From positions 1-64,000 of the forward strand of contig JASANG010001891.1 of assembly GCA_030248215.1 (NCBI GenBank): 64,000 bases of DNA. The letters run 5' to 3'. A program made the position numbers and the translations under genes. Of the stretch, positions 1-10,006 are shown piece by piece; the stretch's first letter is position 1, and every line of letters begins with the position of its first letter. The stretch comes from Enoplolaimus lenunculus (lineage: Eukaryota > Nematoda > Enoplea > Enoplida > Thoracostomopsidae). The notes beneath the pieces were generated by a model. That model was not told the origin of the DNA, searched no databases, and saw only the letters and a program-made list of their open reading frames with translations.

Positions 1-156
1 GCCTAGATTTTCCCCTTGGTTGGTAGGAAAATTCTGAAGCATTGGTTTTGTTTTTAAAACGGGAAAAGTGGAAAATTTTTTCGTTTAGACTTCCCCTCTT
101 GGTTGGAAGGGAAAATCTAAAGCATAGGTTTTGTTTGGAAAATGGGAAAAGTAGAA

Positions 157-690
157 ATTCCCTCAATGGAACGATTTAACAACACATAGCAGATATTTGC
201 TAAAATTAACAAGTTAAAAATATCATTTCAACGACCTGATTTCACCTCACCTGTGGCATCATCTCCGGTTCCGGCTACTTTTGTTCACTTCCGGCTCCGG
301 ATCTGGCATTTTTCACCTCCGGTTGCATCCTACAAACTAACAGGCAATATATTTCGACACTGGTCAAAACAAGAAACCGCGGAGCGGAACAGTGCAATGA
401 ACAAAATCTACTTTACACAGTTAAACCTAAATGAGCAGAGCATTTACCCGAAATAATACATGACTATTAAATATATCAGATTATGATAGTCCCAGCACAA
501 GATTGGTCAAAACAAGATACCACCGAGTGGCCCAAGTATTATCAGAACATAAGTCTGTTAACAAAGTTGACGCTTTGAGTGACGCCTTAAAGGTTGTAAA
601 AAAGTTTTAATTTGTTTTAAAGGACGTTGTTGGCTAATGGCCGGAAAGCCGAGGAAACATAAATATATCAAATTTGGTCGTCGCTGGCTT
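157..690 (+). repeat. Unique segment of left palindrome arm
   Basis: This block has no 81-bp units and matches 2635-3163 in reverse complement. It contains a stretch rich in CCGG and TTCCGG (about 262-330), like the interior of the hAT-like element at 31398-31840, so the arm may itself have captured an older element. A ~35-bp motif starting TGGTCAAAACAAGA occurs twice in the block, at about 361 and 504. No gene is seen. Confidence 0.7.
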
Positions 691-1548
691 CCAACCCAGG
701 GTAAATCTAGGCGTTTACATCTTTCCACTTTTCCCATTTTTTCAACCAAAACCTATGCTTTATATTTTCCCTACCAACCTATGGTGAATCTAGGCCTTTA
801 AATTTTCCACTTTTCCCGTTTTCCAACCGAAACCTATGCTTCAGATTTTCTTACCAACCCAGGGTAAATCTAGGCAGTTAAATTTTCCACTTGTCCCGTT
901 TTCCAACCAAAACCTACGCTTCAGATTTTCCCTACCAACCTAAGGTAAATCTAGGCCTTTAAATTTTCCACTTTTCCCGTTTTCCAACCAAAACCTATAC
1001 TTCAGATTTTTCCTACCAACCTAAGGTAAATCTAGGCGTTTGAGTTGTCCACTGTTCCCATTTTCCAACCAAATCCTATGCTTCAGATTTTCCCTACCAA
1101 CCGAATGTAAATCTAGGCCTTTAAATTTTCCACTTTTCCCGTTTTCCAACCAAAACCTATGCTTCAGATTTTCCCTACCAACCGAAGGTAAATCTAGGCC
1201 TTTAAATTTTCCACTTTTCCCGTTTTCCAACCAAAACCTATGCTTCAGATTTTCCCTACCAACCTAAGGTAAATCTAGGTCTTTAAATTTTCCACTTTTC
1301 CCGTTTTCCAACCAAAACCTATGCTTCATATTTTTCCTACCAACCCAAGGTAAATATAGGCCTTTAAATTTTCCACTTTTCCCGTTTTCCAACCAAAACC
1401 TATGCTTCATATTTTCCCTACCATCCCAGGCTAAAATTTAGGCATTTCAATTTTCCACTTTTCCCGTTTTCCAACCGAAACCTTTGCTTCAGATTTTCCC
1501 TACCAACCCAGGGAAAATCTTCGCGTTTAAATTTTCCACTTTTCCCTT
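691..1548 (+). repeat. 81-bp tandem array, left inner arm
   Basis: About ten copies of an 81-bp unit run head to tail. The period was counted between TACCAACCGA at 1095 and 1176. The core contains TTTTCCACTTTTCCCG followed by a segment with CCTATGCTTCAGATTTTCCC. Long open frames on both strands (for example 1021-1230 and 1040-1267) arise only because 81 is a multiple of three and are not genes. Confidence 0.9.
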
Positions 1549-1580
1549 GGTTTTTGGAAAACAAATGTGAAAGATTATCA

Positions 1581-2634
1581 AGGTTGGTGGGAAAAGAAGC
1601 ATAGGTTTTGGTTGGAAAAAGGGAAAAGTGGAAAATTTAAAGGCCTAGATTTACCTTAGGTTGGTAGGGAAAATCTGAAGCATAGGTTTTGCTTGGAAAG
1701 TAGGAAAAGTGGAAAATTTAAAGGCCTAGATTTACCTTAGGTTGGTAGGGAAAATCTGAAGCATAGGTATTGGTTGGAAAAAGGGAAAAGTGGAAAATTT
1801 AAAGGCCTAGATTTACCTTAGGTTGGTAGGGAAAATCTGAAGCATAGGTTTTGGTTGAAAACGGGAAAAGTGGAAAATTTAAAGGCCTAGATTCACCTTA
1901 GGTTGGTAGGGAAAATCTGAAGCATAGGTTTTGGTTGGAAAACGGGAAAAGTGGAAAATTTAAAGGCCTAGATTTACCTTAGGTTGGTAGGGAAAATCTG
2001 AAGCATAGGTTTTGGTTGGAAAACGGGAAAAGTGGAAAATTTAAAGGCCTAGATTTACCTTAGGTTGGTAGGGAAAATCTGAAGCATAGGTTTTGGTTGG
2101 AAAACGGGAAAAGTGGAAAATTTAAAGGCCTAGATTTACCTTAGGTTGGTAGGGAAAATCTGAAGCATAGGTTTTGGTTGGAAAACGGGAAAAGTGGAAA
2201 ATTTAAAGGCCTAGATTTACCTTGGGTTGGTAGGGAAAATCTGAAGCATAGGTTTTGGTTGGAAAACGGGAAAAGTGGAAAATTTAAAGGCCTAGATTTA
2301 CCTTAGGTTGGTAGGGAAAATCTGAAGCATAGGTTTTGGTTGGAAAACGGGAAAAGTGGAAAATTTAAAGGCCTAGATTTACCTTAGGTTGGTAGGGAAA
2401 ATCTGAAGCATAGGTTTTGGTTGGAAAACGGGAAAAGTGGAAAATTTTAATGCCTAGATTTACCCTGGGTTGGTAGGGAAAATCTGAAGCACAGGTTTTG
2501 GTTGCAAAACGGGAAAAGTGGAAAATTTAAAGGATTAGATTTACCTTAGGTTGGTAGAGAAAATATGAAGCATAGGTTTTGGTTGAAAACGGGAAAAGTG
2601 AAAAATTTAAACGCCAGGTTAACCCTGGGTTGGA
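1581..2634 (-). repeat. 81-bp tandem array, right inner arm (inverted)
   Basis: This is the same 81-bp unit in the opposite orientation, about 13 copies. The central copies are nearly identical, while the outermost ones vary more, as expected if recent amplification acted on the middle. A 32-bp spacer (1549-1580) separates it from the left array. Confidence 0.9.
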
Positions 2635-3163
2635 AGTCAGCAACGACCAAATTTGATATATTTATGTTTCCTCGGCTTTCCGGTCATTAGCCAACAACGT
2701 CTTTAAAACAAATTAAAACTTTTTTACAACCTTAAGGCGTCACTCAAAGCGTCGACTTTGTTAACAGACTTATGTTCTGATAATACTGGGCCACTCGGTG
2801 GTATCTTGTTTTGACCAATCTTGTGCTGGGACTATCATAATCTGATATATTTAATAGTCATGTATTATTTCGGGTAAATGCTCTGCTCATTTCGGTTTAA
2901 CTGTGTAAAGTAGATTTTGTTCATTGCACTGTTCCGCTCCGCGGTTTCTTGTATTGACCAGTGTCGAAATATATTGCCTGTTAGTTTGTAGGATGTAACC
3001 GGATGTGAAAAATGCCAGATCCGGAGCCGGAAGTGAACAAAAGTAGCCGGAACCGGAGATGATGCCGCAGGTGAGGTGAAATCAGGTCGTTGAAATGATA
3101 ATTAACTTGTTAATTTTAGCAAATATCTGCTATGTGTTATTAAATCGTTCCATTGGAATTTTC
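2635..3163 (-). repeat. Unique segment of right palindrome arm
   Basis: This is the reverse-complement partner of 157-690, with scattered substitutions (for example GGCCGG against GACCGG in the shared part near 640 and 2680). The mismatches argue against a sequencing hairpin artefact. It holds no recognisable gene. Confidence 0.75.
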
Positions 3164-3850
3164 TACTTTTCCCATTTTCCAAACAAAACCTATGCTTTAG
3201 ATTTTCTCTTCCAAATAAGGGGAAATCTAGACGTAGAAATTTTCCACTTTTCCCGTTTTAAAAACATAACCAATGCTTCAGAATTTTCCTACCAACCCAG
3301 GGTAAATTTAGGCGTTTAAATTTTCCACTTTTCCCGTTTTCCAAAAAAACCTATGCTTCAAATTTTCCCTACCAACCCAGGAATACTGTAAGCTTTTAAA
3401 ATTTCCACTTTTCCCGTTTTCCAAACAAACTTTTACACTACAGATTTTCCCTACCAACCAAGGGAAAATCAAGGCGTTCAAATTTTCCACCTTTCCCGGT
3501 TTCCAACCAAAACCTATGCTTCAAATTTTCCCTACCAACCCAGGAATAATGTAAGCTTTTAAAATTTCCACTTTTCTCGTTTTCCAAACAAACTTTTACA
3601 CTACAGATTTTTCCTACCAGCCAAGGGAAAATCAAAGCGTTTAAATTTTCCACTTTTCCCGTTTTCCAACCAAAACCTATGCTTCAAATTTTCCCTACCA
3701 ACCCAGGAATAATGTAAGCTTTTAAATTTTCCACTTTTCCCGTTTTCCAAACAAACTTTACACTACAGATTTTCCCTACCGAACCAGGGAATAGGCAGGC
3801 TTATGAATTTTCCACTTTTCCACAGCAAAACCTATGCCCGTGATTTTTCC
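3164..3850 (-). repeat. Outer right array with two alternating repeat types
   Basis: More divergent 81-bp units alternate between two types: one with CCAGGAATA and TGTAAGCTTTT, the other with CCAAGGGAAAATCAA. The first type recurs about every 162 bp (near 3377, 3538 and 3700), so the repeating unit here is a dimer. The array decays by about 3850. Confidence 0.75.
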
Positions 3851-4049
3851 TACCAACCAGTGAAAAATCAGGTCGTCATACAGGAGTGGCTGCGATGCAC
3901 TCCTGGTCGTAAGTTTTCCACCCTGGAAAAGTGGAAGCCCTTGATCTATACATGGGAAGTAGTAGAAATCTGAATAAATTGTCTAGGAAACTTGAAAACT
4001 GAAAAGTTTTTGGATGTGACAGATCTAAATAATTGTTTACAAAAGTCCG
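3851..4049. other. Short unannotated interval with a hairpin
   Basis: No gene is seen. There is a small perfect hairpin at 3881-3905, with 8-bp arms CAGGAGTG and CACTCCTG around a 9-base loop. Its function is unknown. Confidence 0.6.
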
Positions 4050-4900
4050 AAACCGATAAACAAATAGTTAGCTAATAACTAATTTGGATAATAGCTTAAT
4101 TTCTTAAGTATGTTCGTGCTTTGCTCAATACATTGTGCTCGGGGGTCGAAAGGTGAATCTCCGTCCGTCTCTCCGTTCTTTCGTACGTCCGTCCAAAAAA
4201 ATCTCAGGAGTTGCTGAACCGATTTTGATGAACTTTTTTTGTTTGAAAGCATTTGTTCCTGGGGTGTTAACCTGGCTTGGGGTTTTAAAACTTTTTGTCG
4301 TTTATTAGCTACAGGCTAATTTGCATAATTGATTAAGCCTAAATTTGGGCTTTTTACTGTGTTTCACTAATTATTACAGTACAATCAGTCTAATTTCAGC
4401 ACCAAAGTGTTTGTGGGTGCGAGAAATCAGAATGAAATGGTTATAAACCTCCAAAACCGATAATTAAATTATTGGCTAATAGATAATTTGCATATTAGCT
4501 TAATTAGTTAAGCCTAACTTAGGACTTTTTAATTTTTTTCACTGATTATTAGGCTTATTGAAGGATTCTGGGTGCGATCAATCGGAATAAATTGTTTATA
4601 AACCTCCGAACCGATAATTGAACAGTTAGCTAATTGCTAATTTGAATATGAGCTTAATTAGTTAAGATAAAATTAGGACTTTTTATATTATTTGACTGGT
4701 TATTATGGTTACAAGCAATCAAATTCAGTACTAAAGGGTTCTTGGGCGTGAGAACTGCTAACAAATTGTTTATTACCCTCCAAGACTGATAATTGAAAAG
4801 TTTGCCATTAGTTAATTTGCATATTAGCTTAATTAATTAAGCCTAAATTAGGTCTTTTTATATTCTTTCACAAGTATGTCCGACCTTCGCTCAATACATG
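4050..4900 (+). repeat. ~160-bp AT-rich tandem repeat array
   Basis: Four to five diverged copies of a ~155-175 bp unit carry recurring blocks: AACCGATAATTGAA, GCTAATTTGCATATTAGCTT, and AATTAGTTAAGCCTAA near 4344, 4502, 4655 and 4830. Segments around TATGTTCGTGCTTTGCTCAA near 4110 and TATGTCCGACCTTCGCTCAA near 4875 bracket the array like a repeated boundary. A CCGTCCGTC-rich stretch lies at about 4155-4200. The same unit occurs inverted at the far end of the window. Confidence 0.7.
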
Positions 4901-5640
4901 TAGTTCTAATACGACTGGTATATCTTGCGGCGGAAATGCCCGTAGAAACTTTTACCGCTGAGCAAGGTTTCAAGGGTGAACATCACCGGTGGGACTTACG
5001 TGTACTGTGTTGCTCCAATGTTGCACCATGGGAGTTCCGTAGCGCGAATGCAAAGGTACTGTAAAAGTTTACCTGTTCATTTCCAGTTTTGTCACCGCAC
5101 TCGGACGGTGCTTTTAGTTTCGTTAGCGACAATCTTGAAAGAAATGTGCGCTGTAAATATATAACAATTTTTTTGCAATTTTCAACGAGCAATTCTAAAC
5201 AAGGCTTTAAGAAACAAACCAACCATTTCCTATGGTATCTTCTGGGTGTACTTTTAACAATTAGAAGCCTGTATTAGTGTTTCTTACATGTCAAAATTGG
5301 TTTAAACCTAGCAGCGGTAGGTATAAATTCGGAACGGTTTTGCTGTCATGCCACTTAAATAACTGCCCTCTAAAAACTTAAACTTAAATTATATACAGCT
5401 TAACAAACTTGAACCTGAGTTTAACAAAAACTTGAATGGCTGAACAGGCTATCAAAACTAGAATGTTTAGTTTAACTTAAACTTACATATTTTTAAGTTT
5501 GAATTGAGTTTAAGCTAAATTTATCTGTTTAAGGTATAAGCAGGCTTGTAGAAAAGCAGAGGGCCAGGCAAATTCTGCAGTTTATAATTCTTAAATTTTT
5601 CAAAACCACAGGATATTTGGTAAGACATTATAAATTGCAG
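4901..5640 (+). other. Interval upstream of orphan CUB exon; possible relic first-half exon
   Basis: No confident exon is seen. At 5087 a good acceptor (a pyrimidine-rich tract ending TTTCCAG) opens a + strand frame that includes RNVRCKYIT and LQFS. These recall the C-Y-I and L-F strands of a CUB first half, but the SPNYP motif is missing and no donor in the right phase joins the next exon without a stop. It may be a decayed CUB first half or chance. A strong minus-strand donor-like GTAAGT lies near 5000 with no partner. The rest is AT-rich with simple TTAAACTT-like runs. Confidence 0.25.
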
Positions 5641-6046
5641 ATGTGATTCGTCGACGGGAAGTGACTATTTAGAATTTCAAGACATCTCAAACGGAAATCC
5701 GGTCGGACGAAGCATACGCTATTGTGGAACGAATCGACCTGGACGTTTAGAATTTTTAGGAACTTCCGTAAAAGTGCGATTTTTTTCAAATGATTTGTTT
5801 GACGCAACTGGGTTCAGCGCGTTCTACTATTTTCGTCCTAAACCAAAACCAAAAGTTGTCCTGCTCAACACCGAAATGCCAGCCGTTATGCCAGAATTCG
5901 GTTCTGGTGAAGAACAAGGTTCTGGAATGCGAAGCAAAAGTTTTGACTCGACACAACTTTCAACGGAGGACGCCGAGATTTCTGGTTCAGGCACTGATAT
6001 TTTTGAAAGCTCCACAGATAACTTAATTGACGTTCCATTGATTTGA
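5641..6046 (+). CDS. Orphan 3' CUB half-exon with Ser-Gly-rich tail (gene A)
   Basis: This is the terminal coding exon of a secreted CUB-type protein. After an AAATTGCAG acceptor the frame enters in phase 2 and reads Cys-Asp, then SDYLEF, then RYCG, then FDATGF and FYYF, the second half of a CUB domain with cysteines 3 and 4. A tail of about 70 residues follows, rich in Ser, Gly, Glu and Asp, with Ser-Gly dipeptides next to acidic residues (FGSGEEQGSG and ISGSGTD). Such motifs are known glycosaminoglycan attachment sites, so a proteoglycan-like tail is an inference. The stop is TGA at 6044-6046. The exon is a close paralogue of the one at 9756-10006, which lies on the opposite strand. No matching first half, signal peptide or poly(A) signal was found, so it may be a gene end with distant exons or a duplicated fragment. 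Confidence 0.7.
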
Positions 6047-6294
6047 ACTCTTCCGAAAAAGGCAGGCTACAGCGGGTAAAAATGACCCTCGCAAGGTTAG
6101 CGAGACTTGAGTTGTTAAAAATTTAAGTTGTAAAGCCGAAATTGAACCGTTACTACAGCTTATTTTCCGCTAGTAGCCATGCGTAGCTAAACTGTTGGAT
6201 ATATTAGTTAGTGCTAACCAAAGGTTTTCAATTTGTTCAATATAGAATGATCATGTAATATTTACATAAGCTTAGTAAACCTAACACATGCGAG

Positions 6295-6482
6295 TACATT
6301 AGTATGGCGCTAGAGTTGACGTTTGGCGCTCGAGAACGCCATGAGTTGAACAGTTTGGTTTATAAATTGCGGCGACATGCGGCAAATCACGTACGTTCCC
6401 GTACGGTGCCGGATACCGCCGGACCACGCCATGACGGTGCCGGAGTACATTAGAATAGTCAAGGAGTGCAGCGCCACACTTG
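6295..6482. mobile_element. GC-rich MITE-like element
   Basis: A GC-rich island with inexact inverted ends (GTATGGCGCTAGAG on the left, GTGCAGCGCCACAC on the right) encloses CGTACGGTGCCGG motifs. These resemble the interior of the elements at 10791-11113 and 45191-45413. The assignment is by similarity of ends and composition only. Confidence 0.4.
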
Positions 6483-8194
6483 ACTTCAGTAGTTAGTAAA
6501 TGGCGTCTTTAGAAATATCCATGAGCGAACAATCTAACCTGTGCAAGGTAAGGTGCGATTGGCTCAGGTAAAACATCGGACAAGGTGTTTAATGTATATT
6601 ATTGAACTTTAATCTTAGGCGTCAGTCATTTGCGAATTCTAATTTGATAATTATGCTTTTGTTAAGTTTGTCAAAATAGAATTTACAAATCACTGACGCG
6701 TAAGACTAAGTTTACAATTAAGTATATTTTTATGCTAATAAGTCAACATCTTGTCCGATCCGAGCCTTAAGCATGAGCCAATTGCACTTTACGTGTAACC
6801 CTGCCAGGTTTGGGAAATACATTGGGCAAAGGTTTAATTGCCAACCGCATGTAACATACAAGCGTCATATATTGGTAACAAGATTGGATAACATCTGATG
6901 ATGCTTGTGTTTCCTCGTGTTCTCTAATAAGAATTAAGCGAACGCTTATATCAGGTTTTCGTTCTAAACCACTTCTTACAGCGGTCCGAGTAGGGCCATC
7001 TAGGACCCGAAATGTTTATTGAAAAAATATGCACACGTTGCATTAATTCTTCTTGTTTAACTTAACACTATATTCTCTTGATTGAGCCGATGTTATCCAT
7101 GCTTGTTCTTTACAACCAAAACACGAAGATACTGATCAGGGGCGTAACAAGGATTTCAGGTCAGAAACAGAATAACATCATGTATAACCAATTTTAGTCT
7201 TCTAAAGTCTAAAAAGTTGTTCTAAAGTCTGTTGTAAGTGCGTTTTTCGTGTCTCAGCAGGAATTACGGTAGAGGATATATTCCCTCTTACTTCCCTTGC
7301 ATACGCCCATGAAACCAGCTGCCAAAATACTGCCATAATTTGTATTGAGCAAATAATAACTCCAACTATGACAAGAGTAGAACCGATAATCGAAATAAAA
7401 CTGGCAAATTCATTAAGTAAATGACCAATGTTACTTTTAGGGTCGCAACAAAAAACTGACTAGTTTTCTAAACCAAAACAGCCCAAATATATAGCTTAAA
7501 CTAAGCGTAAGCCTAGCCAAAAATTCGTTTATCCCAAGTCTGCTTTATGGCCGTTCAGCGAGAAAACTGCTGGACGCCCCGTAAAAGCAGCATGGGCCGT
7601 ACAATTAAGTCCTGTAACATACATAATGACCTGTAAATTTCTATCTGTATTCTCAGATTATAGCACCTGTTATACTAGAATCGGCAATTGGTTTGCAAAA
7701 AACATCCATCAGCTACTTATCGGTTTTGTAATAGTCTTCGATTTAAGATTACCAACAAGCGATTATTTTGTTGAATTATGCTATGGGATAAAAGCAGAAA
7801 AGTGCCAGTAAAAATTTGCTAATATTTAAATTCCCCTAATAATTTGAATAGCAATCGAAAACATATGACATCTAATTTTAAATCATGCGTCGTAGCGGTT
7901 GCTTGTAATCAATGCACTGCTTAGTGTCGAGTAACCGTTAGCATAAAGGATAGGAAAACCAAACTGTTTAATAACCCATATTTTGATTTGTTTTAATTTG
8001 AGTAAGTGTAACAATTTTAATTAATGGAAACAAATTACTAATAACATCCTGTACTCATGATTTCAAGCAACCAATTACAGTTCTTGACCATGATGTCAGT
8101 GTATTCCTTCAAAGAAATGCTTAAATGATGAGTAACGCACGTTTCTGCAAAAGCTGTTGATGCTTTACACTGTATTAACTCGTGTAAGTTTTAG

Positions 8195-8321
8195 CATCGC
8201 ACACAGTCAGGAACAACTTGCAACTGCAAGTTTTTTGAAACGCGTTTCGAACTTAAATTTCGAGTGCAGGTTGAAGCTGCAAGTTTTTACTGCAGAAACT
8301 AGCACATTTGAATAGTGTTTT
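8195..8321. mobile_element. Fragment of TTGCAGCTGCAA MITE family
   Basis: Inverted GCAACTGCAAGTTTTTTG-like segments and an end matching GCAC-x-TGAATAG-x-GTTT place this with the elements at 11976-12133, 31281-32104 and 37717-37993. It is short and diverged. Confidence 0.5.
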
Positions 8322-9121
8322 TACAATCATTTAGTGCCACAGTTGGTTTACACTGTTTCTGGTATGTTAGCCAATCGGATCAGTTTACTAGCGCATCCAC
8401 AGCATCGTGATATTATCCCAATGGTTAAACTTCCGTTATTCAGAAGTGCATGATGCCAAGTCTCGTCGACAATTGAATTCGGCTTTTGATCTTGCGTGCT
8501 TTTAACCAATTGCGTTACCATCTGTAGCAGTGAGTCAAAAGCCCATTTAGTATGTCACCAATCGAAAACGGTCTAAATCGGGATCATTTAACGCCATTTT
8601 ATTGGTCAATGTTCATCTGATAGCCAATGAAATTAATTTTCGCATATCATAGTGACGTTGAGCTTTGAGCAATGACCACAACAACAAACAATTTCAGCGT
8701 ACAGAAACAATTGCTATCTTGTAGACGTAATGAACGCGAAAGTAATCAACAACAAGGCAATTGTGACGTTTTGAAGCAAAATATCTGCAAATTATTCGCG
8801 TAAAAGTTAAAATTATGGCTGATTTCGAAACGAAATAACTGCATTCTACGTTATTTAAATAGGAAAGCAATACTTAGGGAAGATAAACTGAATATGTTTT
8901 ACGACAACTTATGTTAGATTAACAAGAAAGTAACCTAAACAGTTGCAAAAATGTAGAAGAGACCCATCGCGGCAATGTTTAGAACATAAACGTATTGACT
9001 TATGCCACTTTACGGCGTCGGTCAGTTCAACATGATCCTATACAGCAGCGGTGGCACAAAACTTTTGAAGGATCAACCGGAGAATTAACGTGACTTACAA
9101 GAAGCGGAATAAAAATTATCT

Positions 9122-9535
9122 AGGGGTTTTAAAACTACTCTAGAGGCTGCCGAGTTTCTTGCACCGGGTTTTTAAACTACTCTAGAGGCTACCGAGTTTC
9201 ATGCACCGGGTTTTTAAACTACTTTAGAGGCTACCGAGTTTCTTGCACCGGGTTTTAAAACTACTCTAGAGGCTGCCGAGTTTCTTGCACCGGGTTTTTA
9301 AACTACTCTAGAGGCTACCGAGTTTCTTGCACCGGGTTTTTAAACTACTCTAGAGGCTACCGAGTTTCTTGCACCGGGTTTTTAAACTACTCTAGAGGCT
9401 ACCGAGTTTCTTGCACCGGGTTTTTAAACTACTCTAGAGGCTACCGAGTTTCTTGCACCGGGTTTTTAAACTACTCTAGAGGCTACCGAGTTTCTTGCAC
9501 CGGGTTTTTAAACTACTCTAGAGGCTACCGACAAG
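9122..9535. repeat. 42-bp tandem array
   Basis: About ten nearly identical copies of a 42-bp unit contain AAACTACTCTAGAGGC and TACCGAGTTTCTTGCACC. The last unit stops at the start of the exon-derived segment 9536-9645. On the minus strand every unit carries CGGTAGCC, resembling the donor in the exon-derived copy, so the array may have grown from the intron start beside that exon. Confidence 0.95.
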
Positions 9536-9645
9536 CACGAAAAGCATCTGTGTTGGCTACCTTTGAGTCAGCTAGACGTCATTTGTGTTTACCTCACGGA
9601 ACTACCGGCGTTCTGAAAATATACGTAAGCCGAGATTTCGCATAA
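9536..9645 (-). pseudogene. Decayed partial copy of the gene B exon 5 end
   Basis: This segment aligns along its length with the 3' end of the exon at 9756-10006 and the start of its intron. Shared landmarks on the + strand are GGCGTT-CTGAAAATAT-CGTAA against GGCGTT-TTGGAAATAT-CGTAA, and GGCTACCTT against GGCCTACCTT at the donor. In the parent frame the copy has two stops, so it is a dead duplicate. An AG preceded by TATATTTTC would create an acceptor here, so cryptic use as a very short terminal exon cannot be excluded. Confidence 0.6.
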
Positions 9646-9755
9646 TTTGCAAGCTTACATAAGTTTACTAGGGGGCACAATATTTGTAATATGGCTGAGT
9701 CCCGTGGTCCCCTTTGGCTACGACTCGAATAGTATCTGCGCTGCCTTCGGCCTAC

Positions 9756-10006
9756 CTTCGCTTGAGCTTGAAGCCATTTGTTTCACACGCTGGATCGCAG
9801 GCGTTTTGGAAATATTCGTAAACTGATAAAGTGCTTCAAATCCGGTCGCATCGAACAGACTGTTCGAATGCAAAATCATTCGATAGTAATTCTTTTCCGA
9901 TACCATTTTCGTTGGTGCTCTATTCCCACAGTAACGTGGAATATTTCGATCGTGGCTTACGTAATTTGAAAATTCCAAATAATCACTTCGAGTAACGTTT
10001 TCACAG
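9756..10006 (-). CDS. Gene B exon 5: second half of CUB2
   Basis: The acceptor is GATATTTCAG, phase 2; joining exon 4 gives Asn then Cys. The frame shows CENVTRSDYLEF (cysteine 3 and an NVT sequon), RYCGN (cysteine 4), LFDATGFEALYQF, then a linker ending in MASSSSE. Donor GAAG/GTAGGC is phase 1. It is closest to the orphan exon at 5641-6046, sharing SDYLEF, RYCG and LFDATGF. Confidence 0.9.

Larger units (their letters stand above)
1..3850. mobile_element. Large foldback-like palindrome built on an 81-bp repeat
   Basis: The first 3.85 kb is one imperfect inverted repeat centred near 1.55-1.6 kb. Each arm, read outward from the centre, has an array of an ~81-bp repeat, then ~530 bp of unique sequence, then more of the 81-bp repeat. 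The left arm runs off the window. The unique blocks (157-690 and 2635-3163) are reverse complements with scattered mismatches, and the two inner arrays differ in length (about 860 and 1050 bp), so this is not an exact mirror. Long inverted arms made of short tandem repeats are typical of foldback elements. A head-to-head duplicated satellite is the alternative. No transposase frame is visible; the open frames inside are repeats of the 81-bp unit. Confidence 0.75.
6047..9121. other. 3-kb interval between genes A and B
   Basis: No CUB exon or other gene is recognised on either strand. The 3' end of gene B should lie here or just above, but no convincing phase-1 terminal exon was seen. The interval contains two MITE-like pieces listed separately, a CAGGGGCGTAACA end motif near 7138 and otherwise unique AT-rich sequence. 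Confidence 0.5.

Noticed and set aside
1021-3653. Open frames on both strands within the first 3.7 kb
   Set aside because: They are translations of the 81-bp repeat, whose length is a multiple of three, so any open frame is propagated from unit to unit.
6500-6547. Possible first exon: ATG in good context followed by MASLEISMSEQSNLCK and a GTAAGG donor
   Set aside because: It has no signal peptide, no downstream partner exon was found, and it sits directly beside a MITE; support is too weak.
9122-9535. CRISPR-like array of 42-bp repeats
   Set aside because: Copies are directly adjacent with no unique spacers and the genome is eukaryotic; it is a minisatellite.
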